Shown piece after piece: positions 45,280-53,076 of a DNA stretch of 64,000 bases. Numbering within the stretch: position 1 is the first letter of the stretch; the number at the start of each line of letters is the position of its first letter. The notes below the pieces were generated by a model. That model worked only from the letters and a program-made list of their open reading frames with translations, did not search any database and was not told where the DNA came from. The stretch spans positions 62,001 through 126,000 of the forward strand of contig NZ_MWSJ01000012.1 of assembly GCF_002237755.1 (NCBI RefSeq). Reading direction: 5' to 3'. The position numbers and the translations under genes are program-made. The stretch is from Lysinibacillus sp. KCTC 33748 (GTDB lineage: Bacteria > Bacillota > Bacilli > Bacillales_A > Planococcaceae).

Positions 45280-46245
45280 TCAATGTTGTACGCTGGGTTC
45301 ATATAAATGATATATTGTTGAAAATGTATTGCCTAAATCAATACATTGACACAATTTTTCCTCCATGAATAAAATAGTTTCTTCTAAAGTACTATTCCAA
45401 ACATCTATATTCATGATAGCAAACAATAAATTTTCTAATGGAGCATGAAGCTCTAAAAATCTAGCTGAAAGCGGATCGTTTTCTAAACAAATAAATGCTT
45501 CCTCTAATTTTTGTAAGCAAAACATCACTGAACGTGGGAAATGCTTATCTTGTAATAAATATTGAAGTACACATAGTAAGTTAGTTTGGCGATGCTTTTG
45601 TAAATAAGACTCCGTCGCCTCTGATAAATCAAGTAAAAACGAACCGTCCGCTTCTACTAATGAGATGGCTATTTCCTTATGTTGCTCCAGTATAATTAAA
45701 GCCATACGAATCGTTTTTTCTGCACGCTCCAACCATTTCCCAACTTGCATGAAATAAAAAGGTACATCTCGATCCATCGAGCCTTCGATAAGCCCAGTTA
45801 CCGTTAATGAAGTTTTACGAACATTTTGTAAAAAAGAGTTAAGAACGATAAGTGGAATAGGTCTTTCACGTTCCATTAGTTCTTGCTGTAAGGATAAATA
45901 AAAGTCATTTTGCAATTCCCAAAGCTCAATGGGAATGCTATCTCGAGTTACACGTGCATTTTCTCTAACGGCACATAAAGTAGCATGAAGAGCGTTACAG
46001 TTATTAGTAGAAAAGAGTAGATATTCGATAAGTGGATTAACTCGAATCGACTCATATAAGGTCAAGTATTCTTCCTTCGAGGCGCAAATATTCAACACCG
46101 CTTCCCAATGATCGATGTATTCATTTTCTTTGCCAGATTGCTCCAACATATTCAACAGCTGTACTTGTAATATATGTGCATTCGATTGTGATCGTTCACT
46201 ATATCGTGCCATCCAGTATAGTGCATCGGCTACTCGACTTAGCAT
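45280..46245 (-). CDS. alpha-E domain-containing protein
   Basis: A 321-residue mostly helical protein of the alpha-E family, defined by its linkage with circularly permuted ATP-grasp and transglutaminase genes. It starts LSRVADALYWMARYSERSQS, the family signature, and holds ERAEKTIRMALIIL later. No catalytic residues are established. It overlaps the end of the ATP-grasp gene by 47 bp, indicating tight coupling, and is followed by the transglutaminase gene. Probably a structural or substrate-presenting partner. Confidence 0.85.
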   Translation of the reverse strand: MLSRVADALYWMARYSERSQSNAHILQVQLLNMLEQSGKENEYIDHWEAVLNICASKEEYLTLYESIRVNPLIEYLLFSTNNCNALHATLCAVRENARVTRDSIPIELWELQNDFYLSLQQELMERERPIPLIVLNSFLQNVRKTSLTVTGLIEGSMDRDVPFYFMQVGKWLERAEKTIRMALIILEQHKEIAISLVEADGSFLLDLSEATESYLQKHRQTNLLCVLQYLLQDKHFPRSVMFCLQKLEEAFICLENDPLSARFLELHAPLENLLFAIMNIDVWNSTLEETILFMEEKLCQCIDLGNTFSTIYHLYEPSVQH

Positions 46246-47689
46246 ATTGTAATTCCTCCTTTAATATCCACGTATCTTTTGCTCCTCCACCTTGTGAAGA
46301 ATTCACGACTAAAGATCCTTCTTTTAATGCTACACGTGATAAACCTCCAGGAAGCACATAAATATCCTCACCCTTCATCACATAAACACGCAAATCGACA
46401 TGGCAAGGATAAAATCTTCCATCCTGGAAAGCTGGTGCTCTAGATAGACTAATCGTTGGTTGTGCAATGTATTGATGTGGGTTCTCCATAATTTTTTCTT
46501 TATAAATAGCGATTTCCTCATCACTCGCATGTGGACCAATAAGCATATCATAGCCACCAGAGGCACTAACATTTTTTATAACAAGCTCTCTTATATGCTC
46601 AAGAACCCAATCTAGCTGTCGATGATCAGCAAGATGATAAGTTTTCACATTACGTAAAATAGGTTCCTCATTCAAATAGTAACGAATCATATCAGGTACA
46701 TAGGCATACATCGCCTTATCATCAGCAACACCGTTACCAACTGCATTTAAAATAGCAATATTTCCAGCTTTATAAGCCTCCATAATATGAGGAACTCCGA
46801 GTAAAGAATCTTCACGAAAAACAACAGGATCTAGGAAATCATCATCAATTCGACGATAAATAATATTGATTTGTTCAAGACCGTAGATAGTCTTCATGTA
46901 CACCTTATCATCTCGGACCACTAGATCATGGCCTTCAACAAGCTGAATATTGAGCTGCTGTGCTAAAAAAACATGATCGTAATAGGCCGAATTATACATG
47001 CCAGCTGTTAAAAGGACAGCTTTAGGTTCTCTATTTGGCTCCATACAAGGCGGTCTATGAGCAAGAAGTGCCTTTTTCATAAAGGTCATTTGTTTGTCGA
47101 GTGACTGGATCGTATGTTTAGAGAAAAATTCAGGATACACTTCCTTCATCACAGATCGATTTTGAAAAACATAGGAAATACCTGAAGGATTGCGTAAATT
47201 ATCTTCTAACACGTAATAAACACCATTTTCATCACGAATCAAATCGATACCAGCTAAAAAAATATGATTATCGATAGGTACTTTTACACCAAGCATTTCT
47301 TTATAATAATACGGATTGTTTTCAACGAGTTCTTTCGGAATAAGCCCATCTTGAAAAATAGATTGTTCATGGTAAACATCATGTAGAAAGCAATTTAACG
47401 CTTTTACACGTTGCTTCATCCCAGCTTCTATTTCTTGCCACTGTTCATTTGGAATAATAATAGGTATAAAATCAAAGGGCATTGTCCGTTCTGTTCCACC
47501 TTGTGCTCCATATACGGTAAATGTAATGCCTTGTTTAAGGAAACTAGATTGTGCTTGCTGATATTTTTCCTCTAATTGGTCCTTTGTGAATGCATTGAGC
47601 TTATGGTGGAAAGACCGATAATGAGGCTTCGGTTGATTGCCATCTAACATTTCATCAAAAAACAAACCAGATTCGTAAAACTTCATCAT
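46199..47689 (-). CDS. circularly permuted ATP-grasp type 2 protein
   Basis: A 496-residue member of the circularly permuted ATP-grasp family, which forms amide bonds by acyl-phosphate chemistry. Typical are YYVLEDNLRNPSGISYVFQN near residue 157, RRIDDDFLDPVVFREDSLLG near 279, AVGNGVADDKAMYAYVPDMI, and the end PGGLSRVALKEGSLVVNSSQ. GGAGGG precedes the ATG at 8 nt. First gene of the unit with alpha-E and transglutaminase proteins, a set predicted by others to make or cut a peptide-like tag. Substrate unknown. Confidence 0.87.
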   Translation of the reverse strand: MMKFYESGLFFDEMLDGNQPKPHYRSFHHKLNAFTKDQLEEKYQQAQSSFLKQGITFTVYGAQGGTERTMPFDFIPIIIPNEQWQEIEAGMKQRVKALNCFLHDVYHEQSIFQDGLIPKELVENNPYYYKEMLGVKVPIDNHIFLAGIDLIRDENGVYYVLEDNLRNPSGISYVFQNRSVMKEVYPEFFSKHTIQSLDKQMTFMKKALLAHRPPCMEPNREPKAVLLTAGMYNSAYYDHVFLAQQLNIQLVEGHDLVVRDDKVYMKTIYGLEQINIIYRRIDDDFLDPVVFREDSLLGVPHIMEAYKAGNIAILNAVGNGVADDKAMYAYVPDMIRYYLNEEPILRNVKTYHLADHRQLDWVLEHIRELVIKNVSASGGYDMLIGPHASDEEIAIYKEKIMENPHQYIAQPTISLSRAPAFQDGRFYPCHVDLRVYVMKGEDIYVLPGGLSRVALKEGSLVVNSSQGGGAKDTWILKEELQYAKSSSRCTILDGTI

Positions 47690-47767
47690 ATGGATCGCCC
47701 TCCGAATTTAAGTAGTAGAGAAAACGTGTTACACTAAAAATGAATACATATTAAAGGAGATATAAAA

Positions 47768-48181
47768 ATGACAACCATTAATTTAATGCAAGCTTATGAG
47801 CTAGACAAGCTTTCGAAATTAGATTTTACTAATGAGGAGATTGTGCGTACATTGCAAACAGGGGATTTATCAGTTTGGCAGGAAAAAGTACCAAACTATG
47901 AATTTTCCGAAACAATGGCACTTTTTCAAGAAGGGGAACAATTATTTTTGGACGCTTTGCATGGTAACTACCGTATTAAATATGTAACTTTGCCAGGCAT
48001 TCAACGTCTACTATATCTTCACTTCCAATTAGAAGAAGGTAAGGATTATCAATTATTAGAAGCAGGCATCCAACATTTAACTTGTAATGAGGAAACAATC
48101 GAGAAACTTCAACGTATGCTATCAACTAATTGGTCTTTAGCCAAACAAGTAGATGGGACGTATAGCATCTTTATTTCGTAA
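47768..48181 (+). CDS. hypothetical protein
   Basis: A 137-residue soluble protein, mainly helical, with no motif I can name (NLMQAYELDKLSKLDFTNEE, LLYLHFQLEEGKDYQLLEAG). The ATG follows AAAGGAGAT. It is divergent from the ATP-grasp set; the 78-bp gap must hold both promoters. That placement might mean linked regulation. Confidence 0.6.
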   Translation: MTTINLMQAYELDKLSKLDFTNEEIVRTLQTGDLSVWQEKVPNYEFSETMALFQEGEQLFLDALHGNYRIKYVTLPGIQRLLYLHFQLEEGKDYQLLEAGIQHLTCNEETIEKLQRMLSTNWSLAKQVDGTYSIFIS

Positions 48182-48573
48182 ACAGATTTTGTCCTGGCTT
48201 AATGGCCGCTTCGTTGCCTTATAGGTAAAAAATGCGCCCAAAATTGACAAATTCCAAATAATACCAAGCGTGTTGTGAGAGGAATCGACATGTATAGTTA
48301 CCCATCTTTTCATTTTTCGAATCGTCTCACATTGCATAGTTCATTTAGTCCACTAGATTTAAATATTCATTTTTTTCTCGGTTTATGCCTAAAAAATGAA
48401 AACTTTTAAAAAAAGGTGATTTTCTTTCTAAAAGGGAATCATCTTTTTTGCTACTTAAATATAGAACGTATGTTTCGTTTATTAAAAAATATCATTTTTT
48501 TCACCATAAAGTTCCCAAATTTATATTTGGGAACGTTTTTTCGTGGTAAAATAGAGCAAATAGAGGTGATTTT
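48182..48573. other. intergenic region with two terminator hairpins
   Basis: AAAAGGTGATT/AATCATCTTTT (48411-48421 with 48437-48447) and GTTCCCAAAT/ATTTGGGAAC (48511-48520 with 48525-48534, then GT6) are terminator-like. No gene is seen; a 61-codon frame between them is AT-driven. Confidence 0.6.
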
Positions 48574-49536
48574 ATGGAAAAGCCTAAGCTACCAAAAATA
48601 ATGAGAGATTTCCTAGTTTATTTAACGACGATTAAAGGGAAGTCTCAACGTACTAGAAAAGAATACGAATATGATTTGACATTATTCTTCCGTTTTTACA
48701 TAGCCATTCAAAATGATCATGAACTATCAAATTTAACGAGAATAGATATTTCTACTATTTCAATAGAAGAAATTCGTGAGATGACATTAGAAGATTTATA
48801 TTTGTTTATGGAATATTGCGAGGTACAGCGTGGAAATTCTGCATCAGCAAGAGCGCGTAAAGTAGCAACGTTGAAGTCATTTTTTAAATACTTAAAAGGA
48901 AAACGTCGTCTTATAGAGGAAAATCCGGCAGATGAATTAGAAACTCCAAAAATCGGACGGAAAAGACCTATCTATATGAATATCGAGGAAGCGACGCAAT
49001 TTATCGATGGGATCCAGCCAAATCGTGCTTCACCGAGAAACTACTGTATGATGATGTTTTTCTTAAATTTAGGGATTCGTGTAACAGAGCTTTGCCAGCT
49101 AAATAAGTCATCCATACAAGGGCGCTACTTAACAGTTGTTGGGAAAGGGAATAAAGAGCGGACTGTTTATTTGAATGATAGCTGTGTACAGGCACTTACA
49201 GACTATGAAAATAGCGGCAAGACAACATATAAAGGTGAGGGAGAGGAGCCCCTATTCATCTCACAAAAAGGAACACGATTTACTCGTCAAACCGTGGCAA
49301 AAATCGTTAAACGGATTAATCAACAATCTGGACTCCAAAAAGAACGACTGACGCCACATAAGCTACGACATACATCCGCAACAATGATGTATAAATCAGG
49401 AGCGGATATTCGAAGTCTTCAGCACATATTGGGTCACTCAAGTGTGGCAACAACACAAATCTATACACATATTGAAAATGAAGAGCTGCAACATGTACTC
49501 GAAAACAATCCATTCAATATTGTTCGAGCAAGATAA
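48574..49536 (+). CDS. XerC/XerD-type tyrosine recombinase
   Basis: A 320-residue site-specific recombinase with all catalytic residues: Arg in NLGIRVTELCQL, Lys in GKGNKERTV, the HxxR box HKLRHTSAT, His in LGHSSVATTQ, and the nucleophile Tyr in IYTHI. An N-terminal core-binding domain covers about 10-115. It may be a chromosomal XerC/D-like protein or a stand-alone enzyme; no phage genes are near. AGAGGTG precedes the ATG. Confidence 0.85.
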   Translation: MEKPKLPKIMRDFLVYLTTIKGKSQRTRKEYEYDLTLFFRFYIAIQNDHELSNLTRIDISTISIEEIREMTLEDLYLFMEYCEVQRGNSASARARKVATLKSFFKYLKGKRRLIEENPADELETPKIGRKRPIYMNIEEATQFIDGIQPNRASPRNYCMMMFFLNLGIRVTELCQLNKSSIQGRYLTVVGKGNKERTVYLNDSCVQALTDYENSGKTTYKGEGEEPLFISQKGTRFTRQTVAKIVKRINQQSGLQKERLTPHKLRHTSATMMYKSGADIRSLQHILGHSSVATTQIYTHIENEELQHVLENNPFNIVRAR

Positions 49537-49641
49537 TTTTCAAAATATTAAAGGGAAATCACTTCATCTATAGAATATTTTACATGGTATGGAACATATA
49601 CAGAATAGGAATCAAAAATCGTTTGATAAGGGGAGTAGCTT

Positions 49642-50154
49642 ATGAGTCAATTAATTAATGACCAACTATGTGAAACAAGAAACAATTTAGTAGAGGAGAT
49701 CAAATTATTAAGTGATACTCAATTCAACGCTAAGCCTGATGCAAACAGTTGGAGTATAGCCCAAGTTTGCCATCACTTAACTTTAACAGAGGCATCTTTT
49801 ATAAGACTGATTGCGTGGGCATTAAAACAAGAAGATAGTAAGCAAGCGGAACGTAAAAATATTCTTATTATCGCAGATAGAACAAAGAAAGTCCCAGCAC
49901 CGGAATTTGTTGTTCCAGCTGAAGACTTATTTACAGTTCAGCAAATTATTGAGTTACTTGACGAATCGAGAGGAAAATTCACAACATTCCTCGATACAAT
50001 TGACGATCCATCTTTATTAACAGAAAAATCCTATAAACATCCTTTTCTTGGCGATCTACCTCTCGATCAATGGATAGAACTAATTTCTATTCATGAACAA
50101 CGACATATTGAACAAATAAAAGAAATCAAAGCATTCATAAAAGTTGAGCACTAA
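49642..50154 (+). CDS. DinB-family protein
   Basis: A 170-residue four-helix-bundle protein of the DinB/YfiT superfamily, many of which are metal-dependent thiol transferases. The metal histidines are in SWSIAQVCHHLTLTE and in the C-terminal ISIHEQRHIEQ. AAGGGGAG precedes the ATG. Single gene. Confidence 0.85.
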   Translation: MSQLINDQLCETRNNLVEEIKLLSDTQFNAKPDANSWSIAQVCHHLTLTEASFIRLIAWALKQEDSKQAERKNILIIADRTKKVPAPEFVVPAEDLFTVQQIIELLDESRGKFTTFLDTIDDPSLLTEKSYKHPFLGDLPLDQWIELISIHEQRHIEQIKEIKAFIKVEH

Positions 50155-50182
50155 TGTACTTCCCGGAGACTAAATACAAAGA

Positions 50183-50368
50183 ATGAAAAAAAGCAAACCT
50201 CGAAATTATATTAAAGAATTAATACAAAGAATGAAAAAAAGCGAAGCTCGATATTATATTAAAGAATTAATAAGAGCGATTAAAAATTCAATCGCTTTAG
50301 AAATAATCTGGAACATTTTAATATTTATCCCTAAAATGATCTTCCGTTTATTGAAAAATTTATGGTGA
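50183..50368 (+). CDS. 61-residue basic peptide with an internal 16-residue repeat
   Basis: The first 32 residues are two near-copies of M-K-K-S-x-x-R-x-Y-I-K-E-L-I (48-bp DNA direct repeats at 50183 and 50231). The C-terminal part is hydrophobic (ALEIIWNILIFIPKMIFRLL), a probable membrane helix. No convincing ribosome site precedes either ATG. The repeat keeps frame, which argues for selection on the protein, but it may be a young duplication. Unknown function. Confidence 0.4.
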   Translation: MKKSKPRNYIKELIQRMKKSEARYYIKELIRAIKNSIALEIIWNILIFIPKMIFRLLKNLW

Positions 50369-50375
50369 ATTGTCC

Positions 50376-50414
50376 AATTTCTCGATATAAATATTGAGAA
50401 ATCGGGCTTTTTTA
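50376..50414 (+). terminator. terminator-like hairpin
   Basis: AATTTCTC (50376-50383) pairs with GAGAAATC (50396-50403), followed by GGGC and T6, just after the 61-residue frame. Confidence 0.55.
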
Positions 50415-50600
50415 ATGTGTTTTTTTGAAAAATCAGACTCACCGTATGCTTTTTGGAATTAAAAAACAAAAATTTTAAAAACTTTAGATGAGCATTTAGT
50501 ATAATACAATGAGACTAAATGTTTTAATGAACTATTTGTGCAGGCTGGTTGGTTAAAGGTAAAAACATGATAAATACCATACTTAAAAAGGGAGAAATAA

Positions 50601-50972
50601 ATGGGAAGTATTTTAAAACAACTTACTGAAATTAAAAGCGAATTAGAAAAGCCATTTCCATCTAGAGATATGGAAAAAATGAAACAAGATTTTCGTGCAG
50701 AATTATTAACTTTATCAGATGAAGAAAATGAACTAAAGTTTGATTTTAATGATTATTGTATGAATATAGCTGGAACTTTAAGCTATGTTTTAGCAGACAA
50801 CATAACTAACATCCCAGAAAATCAAATTGAGATGTTACATAAATCTTTCTTTGATTACTATAAACAATATCGTTTTTTTGAAGACACAATTGAAGCCTAT
50901 AAAGATTTCTTTCAGGAATATAAAACCTTTGAACAAACCAGAAAGTTGTTATTACAACTATTAACTACATAA
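50601..50972 (+). CDS. YxiJ-like small protein
   Basis: A 123-residue acidic helical protein. FNDYCMNIAGTLSYVLADN and KSFFDYYKQYRFFED resemble the YxiJ-like family of Bacillus, sometimes found near secreted toxin loci where it may act as an immunity or accessory factor. No toxin gene is seen here. AAAGGGAG precedes the ATG. Family assignment is from memory of the pattern and is moderate. Confidence 0.55.
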   Translation: MGSILKQLTEIKSELEKPFPSRDMEKMKQDFRAELLTLSDEENELKFDFNDYCMNIAGTLSYVLADNITNIPENQIEMLHKSFFDYYKQYRFFEDTIEAYKDFFQEYKTFEQTRKLLLQLLTT

Positions 50973-51033
50973 GCATTTCATATTGAGCTAACAATGCAAT
51001 ATTCATAGTGTAATCGCTTTATCACTAATAAGG

Positions 51034-51072
51034 CAGGCTAACTGACCTGCATCGTGTTGTTGCTGACGCTCG
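51034..51072. repeat. isolated unit of the dispersed repeat
   Basis: GGCTAACTGACCTGCATCG followed by TGTTGTTGCTGACGCTCG is the reverse complement of an array unit plus its right flank at 15227-15262. Confidence 0.6.
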
Positions 51073-51092
51073 AGATATAGCGACATAGAAAA

Positions 51093-51128
51093 GAAGGAAA
51101 GGACAAAGAGCCTTTCCTTCTTTTTTTC
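51093..51128 (+). terminator. intrinsic terminator
   Basis: Perfect 10-bp stem GAAGGAAAGG/CCTTTCCTTC (51093-51102 with 51111-51120), 8-nt loop, T7. Confidence 0.75.
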
Positions 51129-51177
51129 GTTTTATGGTATAATTATCATTATTTACTATTTTTAGTTAGGAGAAGTT

Positions 51178-51708
51178 ATGAGAATTTATAAGTTAGTTAT
51201 TCTATGTACTTCTATTATACTCTTAACAGGGTGTAATACATTTTCATCTAAAACAGAAGTACCCTCTAAAAATGCAACTTCAGAGGCTGTAAAAAATGAA
51301 CCTGTTGTCTCGGATAGCACAACACATAAGGAGAAAGAAGATGAACCTGTTGTCGTAGATATCACTAATAAGGAAACTGACGATATATCAACAGGAAGTT
51401 CTCGCGCTATTGTAATTAATGAAGAAGTAGCGTCTCCGCTTGGTGAAAGTAAATCATATTTTACTTATGAGTGGGATTTTCCATTTAAAATATCCGCAAC
51501 CAATACTGGAACAAAAAGGTTTTACTACAAAATTCAAAATGTAGATAAAGAAGCAATAATTGCAAATGGTATTTTAAACGGCAACGAAAGTTTTGAAAAG
51601 TTATTTAAAGGATTTCCAAAAGGAGCTTATGTCATAACTTACCGTGTAACAGAGGAAGAGCCTCCTGTAGATATAAAACTAAAAGTAAAGGTAGAGGTAC
51701 TTTCCTGA
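51178..51708 (+). CDS. lipoprotein, unknown function
   Basis: A 176-residue protein with a lipoprotein signal peptide and lipobox LTGC at residues 16-19. A low-complexity linker (about 25-75, rich in Lys, Glu, Thr, Val) precedes a beta-rich domain (YEWDFPFKISATNTGTKRFY, then FKGFPKGAYVITYRVTE). This suggests a small exported binding module. AGTTAGGAGAAGTT precedes the ATG. It stands alone. Confidence 0.7.
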   Translation: MRIYKLVILCTSIILLTGCNTFSSKTEVPSKNATSEAVKNEPVVSDSTTHKEKEDEPVVVDITNKETDDISTGSSRAIVINEEVASPLGESKSYFTYEWDFPFKISATNTGTKRFYYKIQNVDKEAIIANGILNGNESFEKLFKGFPKGAYVITYRVTEEEPPVDIKLKVKVEVLS

Positions 51709-51820
51709 AGTATTATATTTGAAATAAAGGGAGCCATTGTTTTGATCAATCTTTTTCAAAACAATGGCTTTTGTTATTTCATTAAAGTAATACTTCAAGG
51801 ATATTTTTAAATTGTAAAGC

Positions 51821-51849
51821 TTGACGAAATGAAGTATCTGTTATATATT
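51821..51849 (+). promoter_or_regulatory. promoter of microprotein copy 1
   Basis: TTGACG (51821-51826), 17 bp, TATATT (51844-51849), with CTGTTA right before the -10 and again downstream (CTGTTATAAGACAG). Confidence 0.7.
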
Positions 51850-51903
51850 AATAAAAAATAATAACAACTGTTATAAGACAGTTTAATTTTAGGAGGAATT
51901 CAA

Positions 51904-52053
51904 ATGTCAAAGTATCGTGATGGTTATGAGTTTTATTGTGAGATGTGTGAGCGTTATGGTTTAGAGCCAATTTCTTTCCGCTATTATGTGCTACAGTTAT
52001 CACAGCAGCAACTTTCAGCTTATAATATGCAAGCAAAACAACTAGGTATTTAA
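51904..52053 (+). CDS. 49-residue microprotein, copy 1
   Basis: The product (SKYRDGYEFYCEMCERYGLE, then PISFRYYVLQLSQQQL and AYNMQAKQLGI) is soluble, rich in Tyr, with one CxxC. It matches the copies at 52254 and 52525 along its full length, so the family is real. The ATG follows AGGAGGAATTCAA. Unknown family; the pattern suggests a small helical binding protein. Confidence 0.7.
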   Translation: MSKYRDGYEFYCEMCERYGLEPISFRYYVLQLSQQQLSAYNMQAKQLGI

Positions 52054-52177
52054 AAGGTTTAATATTAAAGGATGTGATTATAACGGACGCCGACGTGAAT
52101 ATTTTATGAAAAGCCCAGCCATACTAACTATAATGGACTGGGCTTTCAACTATTTGAAAGAAATATCAGATAATTCA

Positions 52178-52206
52178 TTGACATAGTAAAGAAACTGTTA
52201 TATATT
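52178..52206 (+). promoter_or_regulatory. promoter of microprotein copies 2-3
   Basis: TTGACA (52178-52183), 17 bp, TATATT (52201-52206). CTGTTA precedes the -10; downstream TGTTATATAACA is a perfect palindrome, the counterpart of the element after promoter 1. Confidence 0.7.
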
Positions 52207-52253
52207 ATTAAAAAATAATTAATCTGTTATATAACAAGTGGAGGATAATGCGA

Positions 52254-52523
52254 ATGTCTCATTATAAAATTGGATACGAAATTTTAACTTCATTCAGTAG
52301 AAGACATTCACCTTTGAAGATGTGATGTCGCGGATTTTCAAAGGAATGAATTGTGCGATCACAATTCAAAATCCAGAATCAATTACACTAAGGCGAAATT
52401 GCTTGAAAGAAGTGTGAACAATTTGATTTAGAACACATCAATTTCTATTATTATGTAAATCAATTATCACAAGAACAATTAGACTATTATTATGAAGTTG
52501 CACAAATGGAAGGAAGTTATTAG
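52254..52523 (+). pseudogene. microprotein copy 2, interrupted by a 117-bp segment
   Basis: The start (MSHYKIGYEI) and end (KKCEQFDLEHINFYYYVNQL, then SQEQLDYYYEVAQM) match copies 1 and 3. Between them is extra sequence bounded by CGAAATT at 52277-52283 and 52394-52400. Removing 117 bp restores exact alignment, with one residual TGA where copy 1 has Cys. The ATG has GTGGAGGA at 8 nt. The copy is dead, but its last codons hold the ribosome site for copy 3. Confidence 0.6.
52284..52400. mobile_element. small palindromic insertion flanked by a 7-bp direct repeat
   Basis: The inserted segment contains a strong hairpin: TGAATTGTG-CGAT-CACAATTCA (52347-52368), extended by GGATTT/AAATCC (52332-52337 with 52369-52374). 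Target-like duplication CGAAATT flanks it. No coding capacity or terminal inverted repeats are seen. Confidence 0.45.
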
Positions 52524-52524
52524 G

Positions 52525-52695
52525 ATGACAAAATATCGCGAAGGCTATGATTTTTATCGACAAGTATGTGAAAAACACGGTTTGGAGCCCATCAATTTTC
52601 ACTATTATATGTTGAACTTATCTCAGGAGCAACTTGATGCCTACAATGAACGAGCCAAAACATTGGGAGGTCCAATAGAATATGAAGTCTCTTAG
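52525..52695 (+). CDS. 56-residue microprotein, copy 3
   Basis: TKYREGYDFYRQVCEKHGLE, PINFHYYMLNLSQEQLDAYN and ERAKTLGGPIEYEV follow copy 1 with a seven-residue tail. GGAAGGAAG at the end of copy 2 serves as its ribosome site, 2 bp after the stop of copy 2. It would be translated from promoter 2. A 14-bp perfect terminator stem follows (52701-52739). Confidence 0.7.
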   Translation: MTKYREGYDFYRQVCEKHGLEPINFHYYMLNLSQEQLDAYNERAKTLGGPIEYEVS

Positions 52696-52700
52696 CTTAT

Positions 52701-52742
52701 AAAATACCTTACTGCCTCGTTATGACAGTAAGGTATTTTAGA
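52701..52742. terminator. terminator after the microprotein cluster
   Basis: Perfect stem AAAATACCTTACTG/CAGTAAGGTATTTT (52701-52714 with 52726-52739). The rest of 52696-53073 holds no gene. Confidence 0.8.
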
Positions 52743-53076
52743 TATTCATCATAAATGAAGTAATTATTCAAGTATCTAAAAGTAACAATTATTCGGTTGA
52801 AAGATAAATAGGCTAAACATAACATACAAATAGACTAAAGTACTTAATATATTCCAAAACAAGTGTATTAAACGAGTTAAAAGACCTTGTTTTTGAGTCC
52901 GTTCTAAAAAAATCACTTAAATATAGATTTAACCGCTTTAATATTTGGGTTGAATTAACTGCTTTTCTAATACTATAATGTAATTACATAATAAAGGGCG
53001 ATATCCCATAACTTTATACCCCGCTTTTTATAAAGCAAAAGTACCAAACCCTTCTAATGAACGGAGAATGTAAATG

